Source: Kutzneria sp. CA-103260
GTDB lineage: Bacteria > Actinomycetota > Actinomycetes > Mycobacteriales > Pseudonocardiaceae
Length of the DNA: 64,000 nucleotides
Assembly (NCBI RefSeq): GCF_018263855.1
Contig: NZ_CP073318.1
Coordinates: 10,044,001-10,108,000, forward strand
Direction: 5' to 3'
Shown: positions 16,495 through 24,568 of the stretch, in pieces
How positions within the stretch are numbered: position 1 is the stretch's first letter
How the letters are laid out: the number at the start of each line of letters is the position of its first letter
Program-made: the position numbers and the translations under genes
Notes under the pieces: generated by a model
The model's database searches: none
What the model saw: only the letters and a program-made list of their open reading frames with translations
What the model was told of the DNA's origin: nothing

Positions 16495-17115
16495 ATGGGC
16501 TGCTCGACTGCGGATGTGGCGTCGGCGGTGCGGGCGATGGCGGCGGTGGTCGCCGAGCACCGGGACGAGCTGGTCGACCTGGACCGGGCGATCGGCGACG
16601 GCGACCACGGCGAGAACCTCAAGCGTGGCTTCGGTTTTGTGGTGACGGCCCTGGACTCGTCCGAAGTGGGCAGTCCGGCGGCGGTGCTGAAGCTGGTGGC
16701 GAAGACGTTGATTTCGAAGGTCGGTGGTGCCTCCGGCCCGTTGTACGGCACGGCTTTCCTACGCGCGGCAACGGATCTGGAAGAAGTCGACGGATCCTCG
16801 GTTGCCGTCGCGCTGCGGGCCGCATTGGACGGTGTGGTTGCGAGGGGCAAGGCGGAGGTCGGCGACAAGACGATGGTCGACGCTCTCCGACCGGCGGTCG
16901 AGGCGGCTGAGGCCGTCAAGGACAAGTCGGTGGCGGAGGTGCTGGCGGCCGCCGCGGCCGCCGCCGAAGCCGGTGCGGAGTCGACGATTCCGTTGGTGGC
17001 ACGCAAGGGGCGGGCCTCCTACCTCGGCGAGCGGTCGGCCGGGCACCTGGACCCGGGCGCTCGGTCGACGGCGTTGTTGCTGCGATCGCTGGCTGATTCG
17101 GCGGCCGCGTCATGA
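16495..17115 (+). CDS. dhaL: Dihydroxyacetone kinase subunit DhaL
   Basis: The protein has 206 residues. The nucleotide-binding acidic cluster is visible as AIGDGDHGENLKRGF (Asp35, Asp37, His38), with the later KVGGASGPLYGTAF and GDKTMVDAL motifs that hold ADP-Mg. It starts 2 bases after the dhaK stop. DhaL keeps a tightly bound ADP that is rephosphorylated by DhaM in PTS-dependent kinases, and the presence of dhaM next door fits that mode. Confidence 0.94.
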   Translation: MGCSTADVASAVRAMAAVVAEHRDELVDLDRAIGDGDHGENLKRGFGFVVTALDSSEVGSPAAVLKLVAKTLISKVGGASGPLYGTAFLRAATDLEEVDGSSVAVALRAALDGVVARGKAEVGDKTMVDALRPAVEAAEAVKDKSVAEVLAAAAAAAEAGAESTIPLVARKGRASYLGERSAGHLDPGARSTALLLRSLADSAAAS

Positions 17116-17777
17116 CCGTCGGACTGGTGATCGTCTCGCACAGCGTCCGACTGGCCGAGGGCGTGGCCGAGCTGGCCGGGCAGATGGCTCCGGGTGTGGC
17201 GATCCGGGCCGCGGGAGGCATGGAGGACGGTTCGCTCGGAACCGATTTCGACCGGGTGCTCACCGCGCTGGAGCGGGCTGACTCCGGCGACGGCGCGGTG
17301 CTGCTCTACGACCTGGGCAGCGCCCGGATGATCGCCGACCTGGTCGTGGAGGCGCATGCGAATCCGTTGCACGCGGTGGTGGTGGACGCCCCGGTGGTGG
17401 AGGGCGCGGTCGCGGCGGCCGTCGCCGCGCAGGGTGGTGGCGACCTCGCCGCCGTGGCCCGGGCCGCCGGCGAGCGGACGCCGGAGTTCGGCGAGCAGGC
17501 CCCGCCGGCCGCCGGCGAAAGCGTCGAACTGGTGTTGCGCAACGAGGTCGGCCTGCACGCCCGGCCGGCCGCGCTGCTGGTGCGCACGATCGCCAGCCTC
17601 AAGGCCGACGTGACCGTCTGTCACAACGGCCAGCAGGCCGACGCCCGCAGCGTGCTGGCGCTGATGGGCCTGTCGGCGCGGGGCGGTGACACGATCAAGG
17701 TGGTGGCCGACGGGCCGGACGCGGCGGAGGCGCTGCGCCGGATCAGCAAGCTGGTGGAGATCGAGTTCGAGGAGTAG
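17112..17777 (+). CDS. dhaM: DhaM phosphoryl carrier: EIIA(Man)-like domain fused to HPr
   Basis: The protein has 221 residues in two domains. The N-terminal EIIA-Man-like part (1-128) has the phosphorylated His10 in VIVSHS and the DLGSARM strand. The C-terminal HPr domain (137-221) has the phosphorylated His149 in GLHARPAA. The EI-like third domain of long DhaM proteins is absent, so phosphate must come from a general PTS enzyme I elsewhere. It overlaps dhaL by 4 bases (ATGA). Role: rephosphorylation of DhaL-ADP with PEP-derived phosphate. Confidence 0.93.
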   Translation: MTVGLVIVSHSVRLAEGVAELAGQMAPGVAIRAAGGMEDGSLGTDFDRVLTALERADSGDGAVLLYDLGSARMIADLVVEAHANPLHAVVVDAPVVEGAVAAAVAAQGGGDLAAVARAAGERTPEFGEQAPPAAGESVELVLRNEVGLHARPAALLVRTIASLKADVTVCHNGQQADARSVLALMGLSARGGDTIKVVADGPDAAEALRRISKLVEIEFEE

Positions 17778-17885
17778 TCCGGAAACGCACTGAACCGTCC
17801 GAGCGGCTGGCGGCGTAGTTGGCGGCGATCGTCACTGGCAGCTCGACCGACCGGCCGGCTCAGTGCTTTTCAGGAAGGACTGCTC

Positions 17886-18512
17886 ATGGTTGTCACTCGG
17901 GTGGTCGCCGCGGGCGCGGCGCTCGCCGCGCTCACGCTCGTCGCGGTGGCGCCGGTCGCGTACGCCGACACCGGCAACGACCGGAACAACGGGAACGCGT
18001 CGCTGCGGATCGAGCCGTCGCAGCGTTCCTACCACGGCGGCGACATGATCAAGCTCGACGCCAAGTGCAACTCCAACCGCGCCGACATCGCCGTCTCGGC
18101 CGCGCTCGACAACGTCAAGGAATGGGTCAGGACCGGCCGCAACGACTTCAACCTCCAGGCCACCGCCCGAGTCCGCAGCGACGTGAAGTCGGGCCGGTTC
18201 GACATCTCCTTCCGCTGCGGTGACCAGAAGATCTCCGTCTCGATCGACGTGGACAACGGCAACCGCGGTGGCGGTGGTGGTGGCACCACCACGAACACCA
18301 CGACGACCAACACCACGACATCGACCACCGTGGGCACTTCGACCACCATGGTCTACCCCAGCGGCGCGCCCCAGACCGGTGGCGAAGGGCCGTCCGACAC
18401 CGGTTCCGGGATGCTCGGATTGGCCGAACTCGGCGGCATCGTGCTGATCGCCGGCGCCGGCGTCGGGGTCGCGGTGAACCGCCGCCGCCGGCTCGCCGTC
18501 CAGCGCGGCTGA
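17886..18512 (+). CDS. Secreted, membrane/cell-wall anchored protein with Thr-rich stalk; candidate sortase substrate
   Basis: The protein has 208 residues. It has a signal peptide (AALTLVAVAPVAYAD), a ~100-residue extracellular domain with two Cys (DAKCNSN, FRCGDQK), then a Gly/Thr-rich stalk. The C-terminus has GAPQTGG, a membrane helix (LGGIVLIAGAGVGVAV) and the basic tail NRRRR, the layout of a sortase substrate, although the motif differs from LPxTG/LAxTG. The sortase gene follows after 9 bases, which supports the pairing. Function beyond surface display is unknown. Confidence 0.75.
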   Translation: MVVTRVVAAGAALAALTLVAVAPVAYADTGNDRNNGNASLRIEPSQRSYHGGDMIKLDAKCNSNRADIAVSAALDNVKEWVRTGRNDFNLQATARVRSDVKSGRFDISFRCGDQKISVSIDVDNGNRGGGGGGTTTNTTTTNTTTSTTVGTSTTMVYPSGAPQTGGEGPSDTGSGMLGLAELGGIVLIAGAGVGVAVNRRRRLAVQRG

Positions 18513-18521
18513 GGGCAGGGC

Positions 18522-19226
18522 ATGGAGCCGACACTGCACATCCCCAACCCCCATCGGGACGGGGGATCGTCCGGCCGGCGCACCGCGTACATCATCGCTG
18601 GTGCGCTGGCCGTGGTGGTCGCGCTGACCGCGTTCGCGTTCGGGATCATCCACTCCGGCTCGCCCCAGAACACGGCGCTGACCTCGTCGGCTCCGGGGGT
18701 GACCGGCCAGCAGACGGCCGTCGCCCCGTCCTCGTCGGTGCAACAGGCCCCGCCGGCCGCCGACAACGGGACCCGGCCCAGCCTGCCGGTGCGGGTGGAC
18801 GTGGACGCGATCAACGCTCACTCCTCGTTGGTCCAACTTGGACTGAACGCGGACAAGACCGTCCAGGTGCCGCCGGTCAACGAGCCGCTGCAGGCCGGCT
18901 GGTACAAGTTCGGCGTCCGGCCGGGCGAGCTCGGCAAGGCCGTGATCCTCGGGCACGTGGACGGCGGCGGGCAGCTCGGCGTCTTCAACCGACTGCGCGA
19001 CCTCAAGCCCGGCGACGTGGCCAAGGTGACCGAGCAGGGCGGGCAGGTGCTGAACTTCGTGGTGCGCCAGGTGCAGCAGATCCCCAAGAACCAGTTCCCG
19101 ACCCAGGCCGTGTACGGGCCGTCCACGCAGCGCGAGCTGCGGCTGATCACCTGCGGCGGCGCGTTCGACAAGTCGAGCGGCAACTACGTGGACAACATCA
19201 TCGTGTCCGCGGTCATGTCCACCTGA
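18522..19226 (+). CDS. Class E/F-like sortase
   Basis: The protein has 234 residues. It has an N-terminal cytoplasmic stretch, one membrane anchor (AYIIAGALAVVVALTAFAFG), a Pro/Ser linker, then the sortase domain (about 88-234). The catalytic His145 is in ILGHVDGGG and Cys211 in LITCGGAF. In many sortases an Arg follows the Cys strand; here the likely position is Val223 in NYVDNIIV, so the third catalytic residue is not obvious. It lies right after its probable substrate gene. The predicted reaction is transpeptidation of sorting-signal proteins at the outer membrane face. Confidence 0.88.
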   Translation: MEPTLHIPNPHRDGGSSGRRTAYIIAGALAVVVALTAFAFGIIHSGSPQNTALTSSAPGVTGQQTAVAPSSSVQQAPPAADNGTRPSLPVRVDVDAINAHSSLVQLGLNADKTVQVPPVNEPLQAGWYKFGVRPGELGKAVILGHVDGGGQLGVFNRLRDLKPGDVAKVTEQGGQVLNFVVRQVQQIPKNQFPTQAVYGPSTQRELRLITCGGAFDKSSGNYVDNIIVSAVMST

Positions 19227-19355
19227 GTCGTCGGCGCCGGGGCGTGTCGATCCTGGGTGGTGCGTTCCCGGCGCCGGCCCCAACTTGCACGATTCGGTGG
19301 CGAAGCTCACCCGGATGAGCGGTCGCGCCATGGCAGTATCTCCGCCAAGCTCGGA

Positions 19356-19375
19356 TGTTACTGACGCGTAGCAAG
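19356..19375 (+). promoter_or_regulatory. Operator-like palindrome (GTTAC-N6-GTAGC) before the 3-hydroxyacyl-CoA dehydrogenase gene
   Basis: TGTTACTGACGCGTAGCAAG is an imperfect inverted repeat 38 bases before the start codon. The same pattern, GTTAC, six bases with ACG inside, then GTA, occurs before ccr and before the DUF6230 gene. It resembles TetR-type lipid-metabolism operators. The regulator is not identified. Confidence 0.45.
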
Positions 19376-19412
19376 CCAGTGACGCCGCTTCGACGAGCGC
19401 CGGAGGTCCGCC

Positions 19413-21185
19413 GTGACGCGCGAAATTTCCACCGTCGGGATTGTGGGTCTGGGCACCATGGGTGCCGGCATCGCGGAGGTGTGCGCGCGCAGCGGGCTAC
19501 GCGTGGTAGCGGTCGAGGTCGACGAGGCCGCGATCGCCAAGGGGCGCGGGCACATCGAGCACTCCACCGCCCGCGCGGTCAGCGGCGGCAAGCTCGACGA
19601 GGCCGGCCGGGCCGAGCTGCTGGGCCGAATCTCCTGCACCACAAGCCTTTCCGGGCTGGCCGAGGTCGACCTGGTGATCGAGGCCGTGCCGGAGAACCTG
19701 GCGCTCAAGGCTGAGGTCTTCGCGCAGCTGGACAAGATCGTGCGGCCCGAGGTGATCCTCGCGTCCAACACCTCGTCGCTGTCCATCACCGAGATCAGCG
19801 TGCACACCGGGCGACCGGGCAAGGTGCTGGGGCTGCACTTCTTCAACCCCGCGCCGGTGCTCAAGCTGGTCGAGGTGGTGCGCACCGTCGTCACCGAGCA
19901 CGACGTCGTCGACGACGCCGTCGCTTTCCTCGACGGGCTGGGAAAAACGCCGGTGGTGATCGGCGACCGGGCCGGCTTCATCGCCAACGCGCTGCTGTTC
20001 GGCTACCTCAACCACGCCGTGCGGATGTACGAGAGTCGTTACGCCACAAGGGAAGACCTCGACGCCGCGATGCGCTACGGCTGCGGCTATCCGATGGGAC
20101 CGTTGGCGCTGCTGGACTTGATCGGTCTGGACACCGCGTACGAGATCCTCGACACGATGTACCACCAGTCCCGCAACCGCCTGCACGCGCCGGCGCCCAT
20201 CCTCAAGCAGATGATCACCGCTGGGTTGCTGGGTCGTAAGTCCGGGCGGGGTTTCTACACCTACGAGGCTGCGGATTCGCCTGTGGTGGTTGCGGATTCC
20301 GCTGTGTCGGCGGTAGTTGGCGGTTCCCCGCGGGAGGTGCGCCGGGTCGGCGTGATCGGCACCGGCACCATGGCCACCGGCATCGTCGAGGTTTTCGCCA
20401 AGGCCGGGAACGATGTCGTGCTGCGGGCCCGTGGTGCGGACAAGGCCGAGGCCGCGCTGGGGAAGATTCGGAAGTCGCTGGACAAGGCTGTGTCGAAAGG
20501 AAAGTTGGCGGAGGCCGACCGGGATGCGGCGTTGGGGCGCATCCACACCACAGTCGACTTCGAGGCGCTGGCCGACTGTGATCTGGTGATCGAGGCGGTC
20601 GCCGAGGAACTTTCCGTGAAGCAGGCGGTTTTCAGGGCGCTGGACGAGGTGTGCAAGCCGGGGGCCGTGCTCGCCACCACGACTTCTTCGTTGCCGGTCA
20701 TCGAATGCGCCGCCGCCACGTCGCGGCCTGCTGATGTGATCGGGCTGCACTTCTTCAACCCGGCGCAGGTGATGAAGCTCGTCGAGATCGTGTCGACGAT
20801 CGCCACCTCGCCTGATGTTGTCGCCACAGCCCATGCGGTGTGCACTCGGTTGCGCAAGGAGCCTGTGCACTGTGGCGACAGGGCCGGGTTCATCGTCAAC
20901 GCGCTGCTGTTTCCGTACCTCAACGACGCCGTGAAGATGCTTGAGGCGCACTACGCCGAGGCCGACGACATCGACACCGCGATGAAGGTCGGCTGCGGGT
21001 TGCCGATGGGGCCGTTCGAACTGCTCGATGTGGTGGGGTTGGACGTCTCGCTGGCGATCGAGCGCACGTTGTACCTGGAGTTCCGCGAGGCTGGGTTCGC
21101 GCCCGCGCCGCTGCTCGAACATCTGGTCACCGCTGGGCGGTTGGGTCGTAAGACCGGCCAGGGGTTCCGCGACTACACCGGGTGA
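19413..21185 (+). CDS. Double-module 3-hydroxyacyl-CoA dehydrogenase
   Basis: The protein has 590 residues made of two complete 3-hydroxyacyl-CoA dehydrogenase modules (about 1-288 and 307-590). Each begins with an NAD-binding loop (GIVGLGTMGAGIAEV and GVIGTGTMATGIVEV). Each carries the catalytic His in the motif GLHFFNPAPV or GLHFFNPAQV, and each has a C-terminal helical domain (GCGYPMGPLALLD, GCGLPMGPFELLD). The reaction is L-3-hydroxyacyl-CoA to 3-oxoacyl-CoA. There is no enoyl-CoA hydratase domain, so it is not a FadB-type alpha subunit. Start: GTG with GGAGG 6 bases upstream. Confidence 0.9.
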   Translation: MTREISTVGIVGLGTMGAGIAEVCARSGLRVVAVEVDEAAIAKGRGHIEHSTARAVSGGKLDEAGRAELLGRISCTTSLSGLAEVDLVIEAVPENLALKAEVFAQLDKIVRPEVILASNTSSLSITEISVHTGRPGKVLGLHFFNPAPVLKLVEVVRTVVTEHDVVDDAVAFLDGLGKTPVVIGDRAGFIANALLFGYLNHAVRMYESRYATREDLDAAMRYGCGYPMGPLALLDLIGLDTAYEILDTMYHQSRNRLHAPAPILKQMITAGLLGRKSGRGFYTYEAADSPVVVADSAVSAVVGGSPREVRRVGVIGTGTMATGIVEVFAKAGNDVVLRARGADKAEAALGKIRKSLDKAVSKGKLAEADRDAALGRIHTTVDFEALADCDLVIEAVAEELSVKQAVFRALDEVCKPGAVLATTTSSLPVIECAAATSRPADVIGLHFFNPAQVMKLVEIVSTIATSPDVVATAHAVCTRLRKEPVHCGDRAGFIVNALLFPYLNDAVKMLEAHYAEADDIDTAMKVGCGLPMGPFELLDVVGLDVSLAIERTLYLEFREAGFAPAPLLEHLVTAGRLGRKTGQGFRDYTG

Positions 21186-21205
21186 CGCTTCGCTACCCTC
21201 TGCGC

Positions 21206-21403
21206 GTGACGATCATGCGCATCACTGGGTTGCCGCCCCGGGCCTACGACACCATCCAGGCTCGGGCCCGCGCCGCTGGGCAATCGGTTGAGGAATACGT
21301 CCGGGGGCATTTGATCGCGTTGGCGTCGCAGCGGACGTCGGACGAGATGTTGAACGAGATTGAGGCTCGGTTGGCTCGGCCGGTTTTTGGGGATCGTGAA
21401 TAG
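21206..21403 (+). CDS. FitA/VapB-like ribbon-helix-helix protein (antitoxin-type), no toxin partner visible
   Basis: The protein has about 65 residues. The strand TIMRITGLP followed by DTIQARARAAGQSVEEYVRGHL is the typical FitA/VapB-type RHH DNA-binding fold. The C-terminal tail (DEMLNEIEARLAR) is the usual toxin-binding part. Downstream, where a VapC PIN-domain toxin would be expected, there is only a non-coding G/T-rich stretch. GTG at 21206 is chosen because it gives the complete beta strand; GTG at 21182 or ATG at 21215 are alternatives. The gene nearly abuts the dehydrogenase. Confidence 0.65.
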   Translation: MTIMRITGLPPRAYDTIQARARAAGQSVEEYVRGHLIALASQRTSDEMLNEIEARLARPVFGDRE

Positions 21404-21689
21404 CTGGCGGAGGCTGTGGTGGGGTTGCGGGCCGGTGGGGGAGGTTGGCTCGGTTTGGGTGGTGTTAGGGCGGGTTAGGTGGGGGCTGGGGTGGGTGGGT
21501 TGGTTGCGGTTGGGTGGGGTGTTGCTTTTAGGGCGGCTTTGGAGGGGAGAGAGGGGTGGGGGAGGCTTGAGGTCGAGGGATGGTGTGGTTGGAATGAGGG
21601 GTTAGGGTTCAGGTTTTTGGGGTTTTCGGGCTTTGGTTTCCCTTGGTTCGTTTCGCTGTGGAGTTGTCAAAGAACGGGTGGGGCGGGGG
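21404..21689. other. G/T-rich intergenic stretch with potential G-quadruplexes
   Basis: The 286 bases between the antitoxin-like gene and the HNH gene are very rich in G and T on the plus strand, with many runs of three to six G (for example around 21478-21500 and 21541-21570). The composition differs sharply from the balanced GC of neighbouring genes. Short reading frames here have no normal codon use. I see no gene or RNA signature. Confidence 0.6.
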
Positions 21690-22835
21690 TCAGTATTGGT
21701 GGGGTTGAGTGGTGTAGTGGCGGCCTAGTGGGGTGGTCCAGTGCAGGGTCCCGTCCTGGTCCAGAGTCACGATGTGGTTGCCGTGTTTGAGGTGGTGGTG
21801 ATGGGCGCAGTAGCCCTTGAGTTGGGTGGCGTTGGTGTCGCCGGCGGGCCAGGGGATGGTGTGGTCGAGTTCTTGGATGGGGGTGGTGCAGCCGGGGGCG
21901 GAGCAGACTCCACCGGCGTTGAGTTCGGCGAATTCCTTGATGCGTGCGGTGGGGCGGTAGGTGTCGGTACTCAGTTCGGAAGCCCGGCGGTACTGGTCCA
22001 GCAGGAGTCCGCGCCAGGGGGCGTGCATGGCCAGCTCGCGGGCCGAGTCGGCGGCGATCGGCCCGTAGCCGTCGAGCAAGCCCGGGTCCTCGGTCAGGCC
22101 CATCAGGGTCTCCAGGGAGATGGTGACGTGCACCTTGACCTTGCGGTCGACGCCGTAGCCCAGGAAGCGGTCCAGGAAGGCGTCGGCGCGTTTCTGGTCG
22201 GTGGTGCGGTCGTCTTTGACCAGGGCCCGGGCGTCCTGGGTGAGGACGTCGTAGACCTGGCGGGCGTCGAGTGCGGTGAGGGTGATCCTCAGTTGCGCCA
22301 TGCCGTCGGGTAGCGGCGTGAACTCGACCCGACGGTCCTGCTTGGCCTTCAGACGGCGCTGGTCGTAGCCGGTGGGGTCGACCTTCGCGACCAGGGCGGT
22401 GGTCCGCCGGGCGAGCTGCGTGCGGGTCAGCCCCGAAGCCACCCCGACTAGTTCGTCTTCGACCTCGGCGATCATGGCGGGGTTGGGCAGGTTGACGATC
22501 CGCTCGTCCACGGTCTCCAGCCGCCGCAGGTCCAACTCTCCCCGCCGCAGCAGCTCCGACAGCCGAGGCAACCGGTCCAACACCTCACTGCCGCGCTTCT
22601 GCCGTACCACCGACTGCTCCGGCTCATGGATGGCCATCGCCAGCTCGGCAGTGTCCTCGACGCCGCTCAGAATGGACAGCTGCACGTGATCGACGAAGGC
22701 TTTGATCTTCCGCGCCACAATGAACGCCGTCACCTGCTGATCGGCGGTCAGAGCGTTGAGATCCACACCCATGAGCAGATCCAGCAGAGCCCCGCAAGGC
22801 TCTCCACTCTCCAACTCTCGGGTGAGTTCTTCCAT
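21690..22835 (-). CDS. DUF222 (13E12 repeat family) HNH endonuclease
   Basis: The protein has about 380 residues. The DUF222 domain covers most of it (for example FIVARKIKAFVDHVQLSIL, LPDGMAQLRITLTALDARQ). The HNH nuclease is at the C-terminus: CSAPGCTTPIQELDHTIPW followed by CAHHHHLKHGNH, with the zinc Cys, the catalytic His and the HNH Asn/His pattern. These proteins occur in many copies in actinobacteria and resemble the REP13E12 repeats of mycobacteria. Their role is unclear, and homing or mobile behaviour is suspected. The start is uncertain: this ATG has GGAGG only 1 base away, and GTG at 22853 is the alternative. Confidence 0.85.
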   Translation of the reverse strand: MEELTRELESGEPCGALLDLLMGVDLNALTADQQVTAFIVARKIKAFVDHVQLSILSGVEDTAELAMAIHEPEQSVVRQKRGSEVLDRLPRLSELLRRGELDLRRLETVDERIVNLPNPAMIAEVEDELVGVASGLTRTQLARRTTALVAKVDPTGYDQRRLKAKQDRRVEFTPLPDGMAQLRITLTALDARQVYDVLTQDARALVKDDRTTDQKRADAFLDRFLGYGVDRKVKVHVTISLETLMGLTEDPGLLDGYGPIAADSARELAMHAPWRGLLLDQYRRASELSTDTYRPTARIKEFAELNAGGVCSAPGCTTPIQELDHTIPWPAGDTNATQLKGYCAHHHHLKHGNHIVTLDQDGTLHWTTPLGRHYTTQPHQY

Positions 22836-22953
22836 GCCTCCAGAATACGCCACTCAAAGATCGAACTCGATTCACTAACGGGTGAATTCGAGTTTCATGC
22901 ATAATCGCAAACCTAACCCCGCAAATCCAGCCACCGCCCCCTCTAACCTCGGA

Positions 22954-23074
22954 GGGTGGATTTTGCGTGGAGGGGGGCGATGGCGTACGCTCGTCCGGCG
23001 AATCGAGGCAGGCGCAGCCTGCCCGATGATTGCCTCGATTGCCATCGCCCAGAGGCTCCACGCAAAATCCACCC
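22954..23074. repeat. Nested 121-bp palindromic element upstream of the HNH gene
   Basis: Four sets of arms nest inside each other: 18 bp perfect (22954-22971/23057-23074, GGGTGGATTTTGCGTGGA), 10 bp (22975-22984/23041-23050), 10 bp (23001-23010/23031-23040), and an inner 7-bp hairpin (23007-23013/23017-23023) that overlaps the previous arm as an alternative fold. The intergenic region between HNH and the FmdB-like gene has no coding signal. It resembles a miniature inverted-repeat element or a folded RNA. Confidence 0.8.
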
Positions 23075-23149
23075 GGAGCTAACCCAAAATCCAATCCCCG
23101 CCAAACCGGACCCGTCGAACCCCTGCCGCGCCCCAAAAGACCCAAGCCA

Positions 23150-23353
23150 CTAACCCCCGCAACATCCCCCACCGCAACACCCGCCGCCACCCGCCGGAGC
23201 CGCCGCCCCGGTGTTCACACCGACCGTCGTGAGCAGCTTGACGGTGTCATCGTGCCCGGCGGGACAGCCGGCCGGGTCGGAGGCGCTGCTCATGGGCCGG
23301 TTCACCTCGAACGTGTCGCCACACTCGCGGCACCGGAACTCGTAGATCGGCAT
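23150..23353 (-). CDS. FmdB family zinc-ribbon protein
   Basis: The protein has 67 residues. MPIYEFRCRECGDTFEV is the signature start of the FmdB/CxxC_CXXC_SSSS family, with zinc ligands C8 and C11 and a second cluster near GCPAGHDD. The tail is a Gly/Cys-rich string ending GGGCCGG. Members are putative regulatory or metal-binding proteins. The ATG of MPIYEF is chosen over one six codons upstream on family grounds. Confidence 0.85.
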   Translation of the reverse strand: MPIYEFRCRECGDTFEVNRPMSSASDPAGCPAGHDDTVKLLTTVGVNTGAAAPAGGGGCCGGGCCGG

Positions 23354-23401
23354 GGGGCCATTGTCGGGCACCGGGAGGGTCGCCGGATAGCCTGGTGACC
23401 C

Positions 23402-23695
23402 GTGCCCCGCCGAAACCGCCCCCAGCGCCCGAAGGGTGACGACGAGCCGCGCCCGTCAACGTTCGGCTGGGCCAGGACGGAGTCGGGTCCGGACGGCGAC
23501 TGGAACGTCCGGCCGGTCGGCGGCTCCGACAAGACGTACCGGTGTCCGGGCTGCGACCACGAGATCCGCCCGGGCACACCGCACGTGGTGGCCTGGCCGG
23601 CCGAGGACTTCGGCGGCGTGGAAGACCGCCGGCACTGGCACACCGCGTGCTGGAACAGCCGGGGCCGTCGAAGACCGACCTCCCGGCGCTGGTGA
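23402..23695 (+). CDS. Small zinc-ribbon-like conserved actinobacterial protein
   Basis: The protein has 97 residues. It has a basic Pro/Arg-rich N-terminus (MPRRNRPQRPKGDDEPRP), then YRCPGCDHEI and HWHTACWNSR, which together offer a C-C-H-C metal site, with HVVAWPAEDFGG between them. Proteins of this pattern are annotated in actinobacteria as ATP/GTP-binding proteins without proof. Start: GTG. It is divergent from the FmdB gene 48 bases away. Confidence 0.7.
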   Translation: MPRRNRPQRPKGDDEPRPSTFGWARTESGPDGDWNVRPVGGSDKTYRCPGCDHEIRPGTPHVVAWPAEDFGGVEDRRHWHTACWNSRGRRRPTSRRW

Positions 23696-23798
23696 CCAGC
23701 GGAACTCAGCTCGGCGGGGCTGGTCGACCACCACAGCGTGGTCGAGGTCATGCCGGCATTGTGCGGTCCCGGACCCGCCGGGCTGGCACGATTTTTCG

Positions 23799-24509
23799 GT
23801 GACGGAGATTCGCGGCAACACGGTGTTGCCGGCCCGACGTGAGCCGATCACGTTGACCACGGCGGACGGGTTGCGGCTGGTGGGGGAGCTGGCGCTGCCG
23901 GCGGAGGCGGCGCCGAGGGCGACGGTGATCTGCCTGCACCCGCTGCCGACCCACGGCGGCATGATGGACTCGCACCTGTACCGCAAGGCCGCCAACCGGC
24001 TGCCGGCGTTGGCCGACATCGCGGTGCTGCGCTTCAACACCCGGGGCACGGCCAGCGACGCGGGCCGCAGCGAGGGCACGTTCGACAACGGCGACGCCGA
24101 GCGCCTGGATGTGGCGTCGGCGCTGGACTTCGCGAAGGCCCGGAACCTGCCCGACGTGTGGCTGGTGGGCTGGTCGTTCGGCACGGACCTGGCGCTGCGG
24201 CACGGCTGCCCGTCCGACGTCGAAGGGGCGGTGTTGATCTCCCCGCCGCTGCGCTTCAGCGGGCCCGAGGACCTGACGGCCTGGGCCGGCACCGACAAGC
24301 CGCTGGTCTGCCTGGTCCCGGAGTTCGACGACTACCTCCGCCCGGCCGCGGCCCGTGAGCGGTTCGCCGTGATCCCGCAGGCCCGGATCCAGGAGTTCGC
24401 CGGGGCGAAGCACCTGTTCGTCGGCTACACCGAGGCGGTGCTGGACGCCATCGTGGCCACGGTCGCGCCCGCGGTCCCGGTCCCGCTGCCGACGGTGTTC
24501 ACCGCCTGA
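23799..24509 (+). CDS. Alpha/beta hydrolase
   Basis: The protein has 236 residues and starts at GTG (VTEIRGNTVLPARREP). The N-terminal strand pair ends in CLHPLPTHGGMMDSHLY. The nucleophile elbow is GWSFGTD (normally GxSxG), the acid is probably in VPEFDDYLRP and the base in GAKHLFVGY. It resembles the dienelactone hydrolase/YfbB-like group of intracellular alpha/beta hydrolases. Substrate unknown. Confidence 0.8.
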   Translation: MTEIRGNTVLPARREPITLTTADGLRLVGELALPAEAAPRATVICLHPLPTHGGMMDSHLYRKAANRLPALADIAVLRFNTRGTASDAGRSEGTFDNGDAERLDVASALDFAKARNLPDVWLVGWSFGTDLALRHGCPSDVEGAVLISPPLRFSGPEDLTAWAGTDKPLVCLVPEFDDYLRPAAARERFAVIPQARIQEFAGAKHLFVGYTEAVLDAIVATVAPAVPVPLPTVFTA

Positions 24510-24568
24510 ACTCCGCGCCGGACAGCCGGAACCTGGGCGAGCCTGCGCCGAACCACGTCGGGCAACGG

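Noticed and set aside
21404..21689. A VapC-type toxin gene after the antitoxin-like gene
   Set aside because: No frame with PIN-domain acidic residues or normal codon use exists; the sequence is low-complexity G/T.
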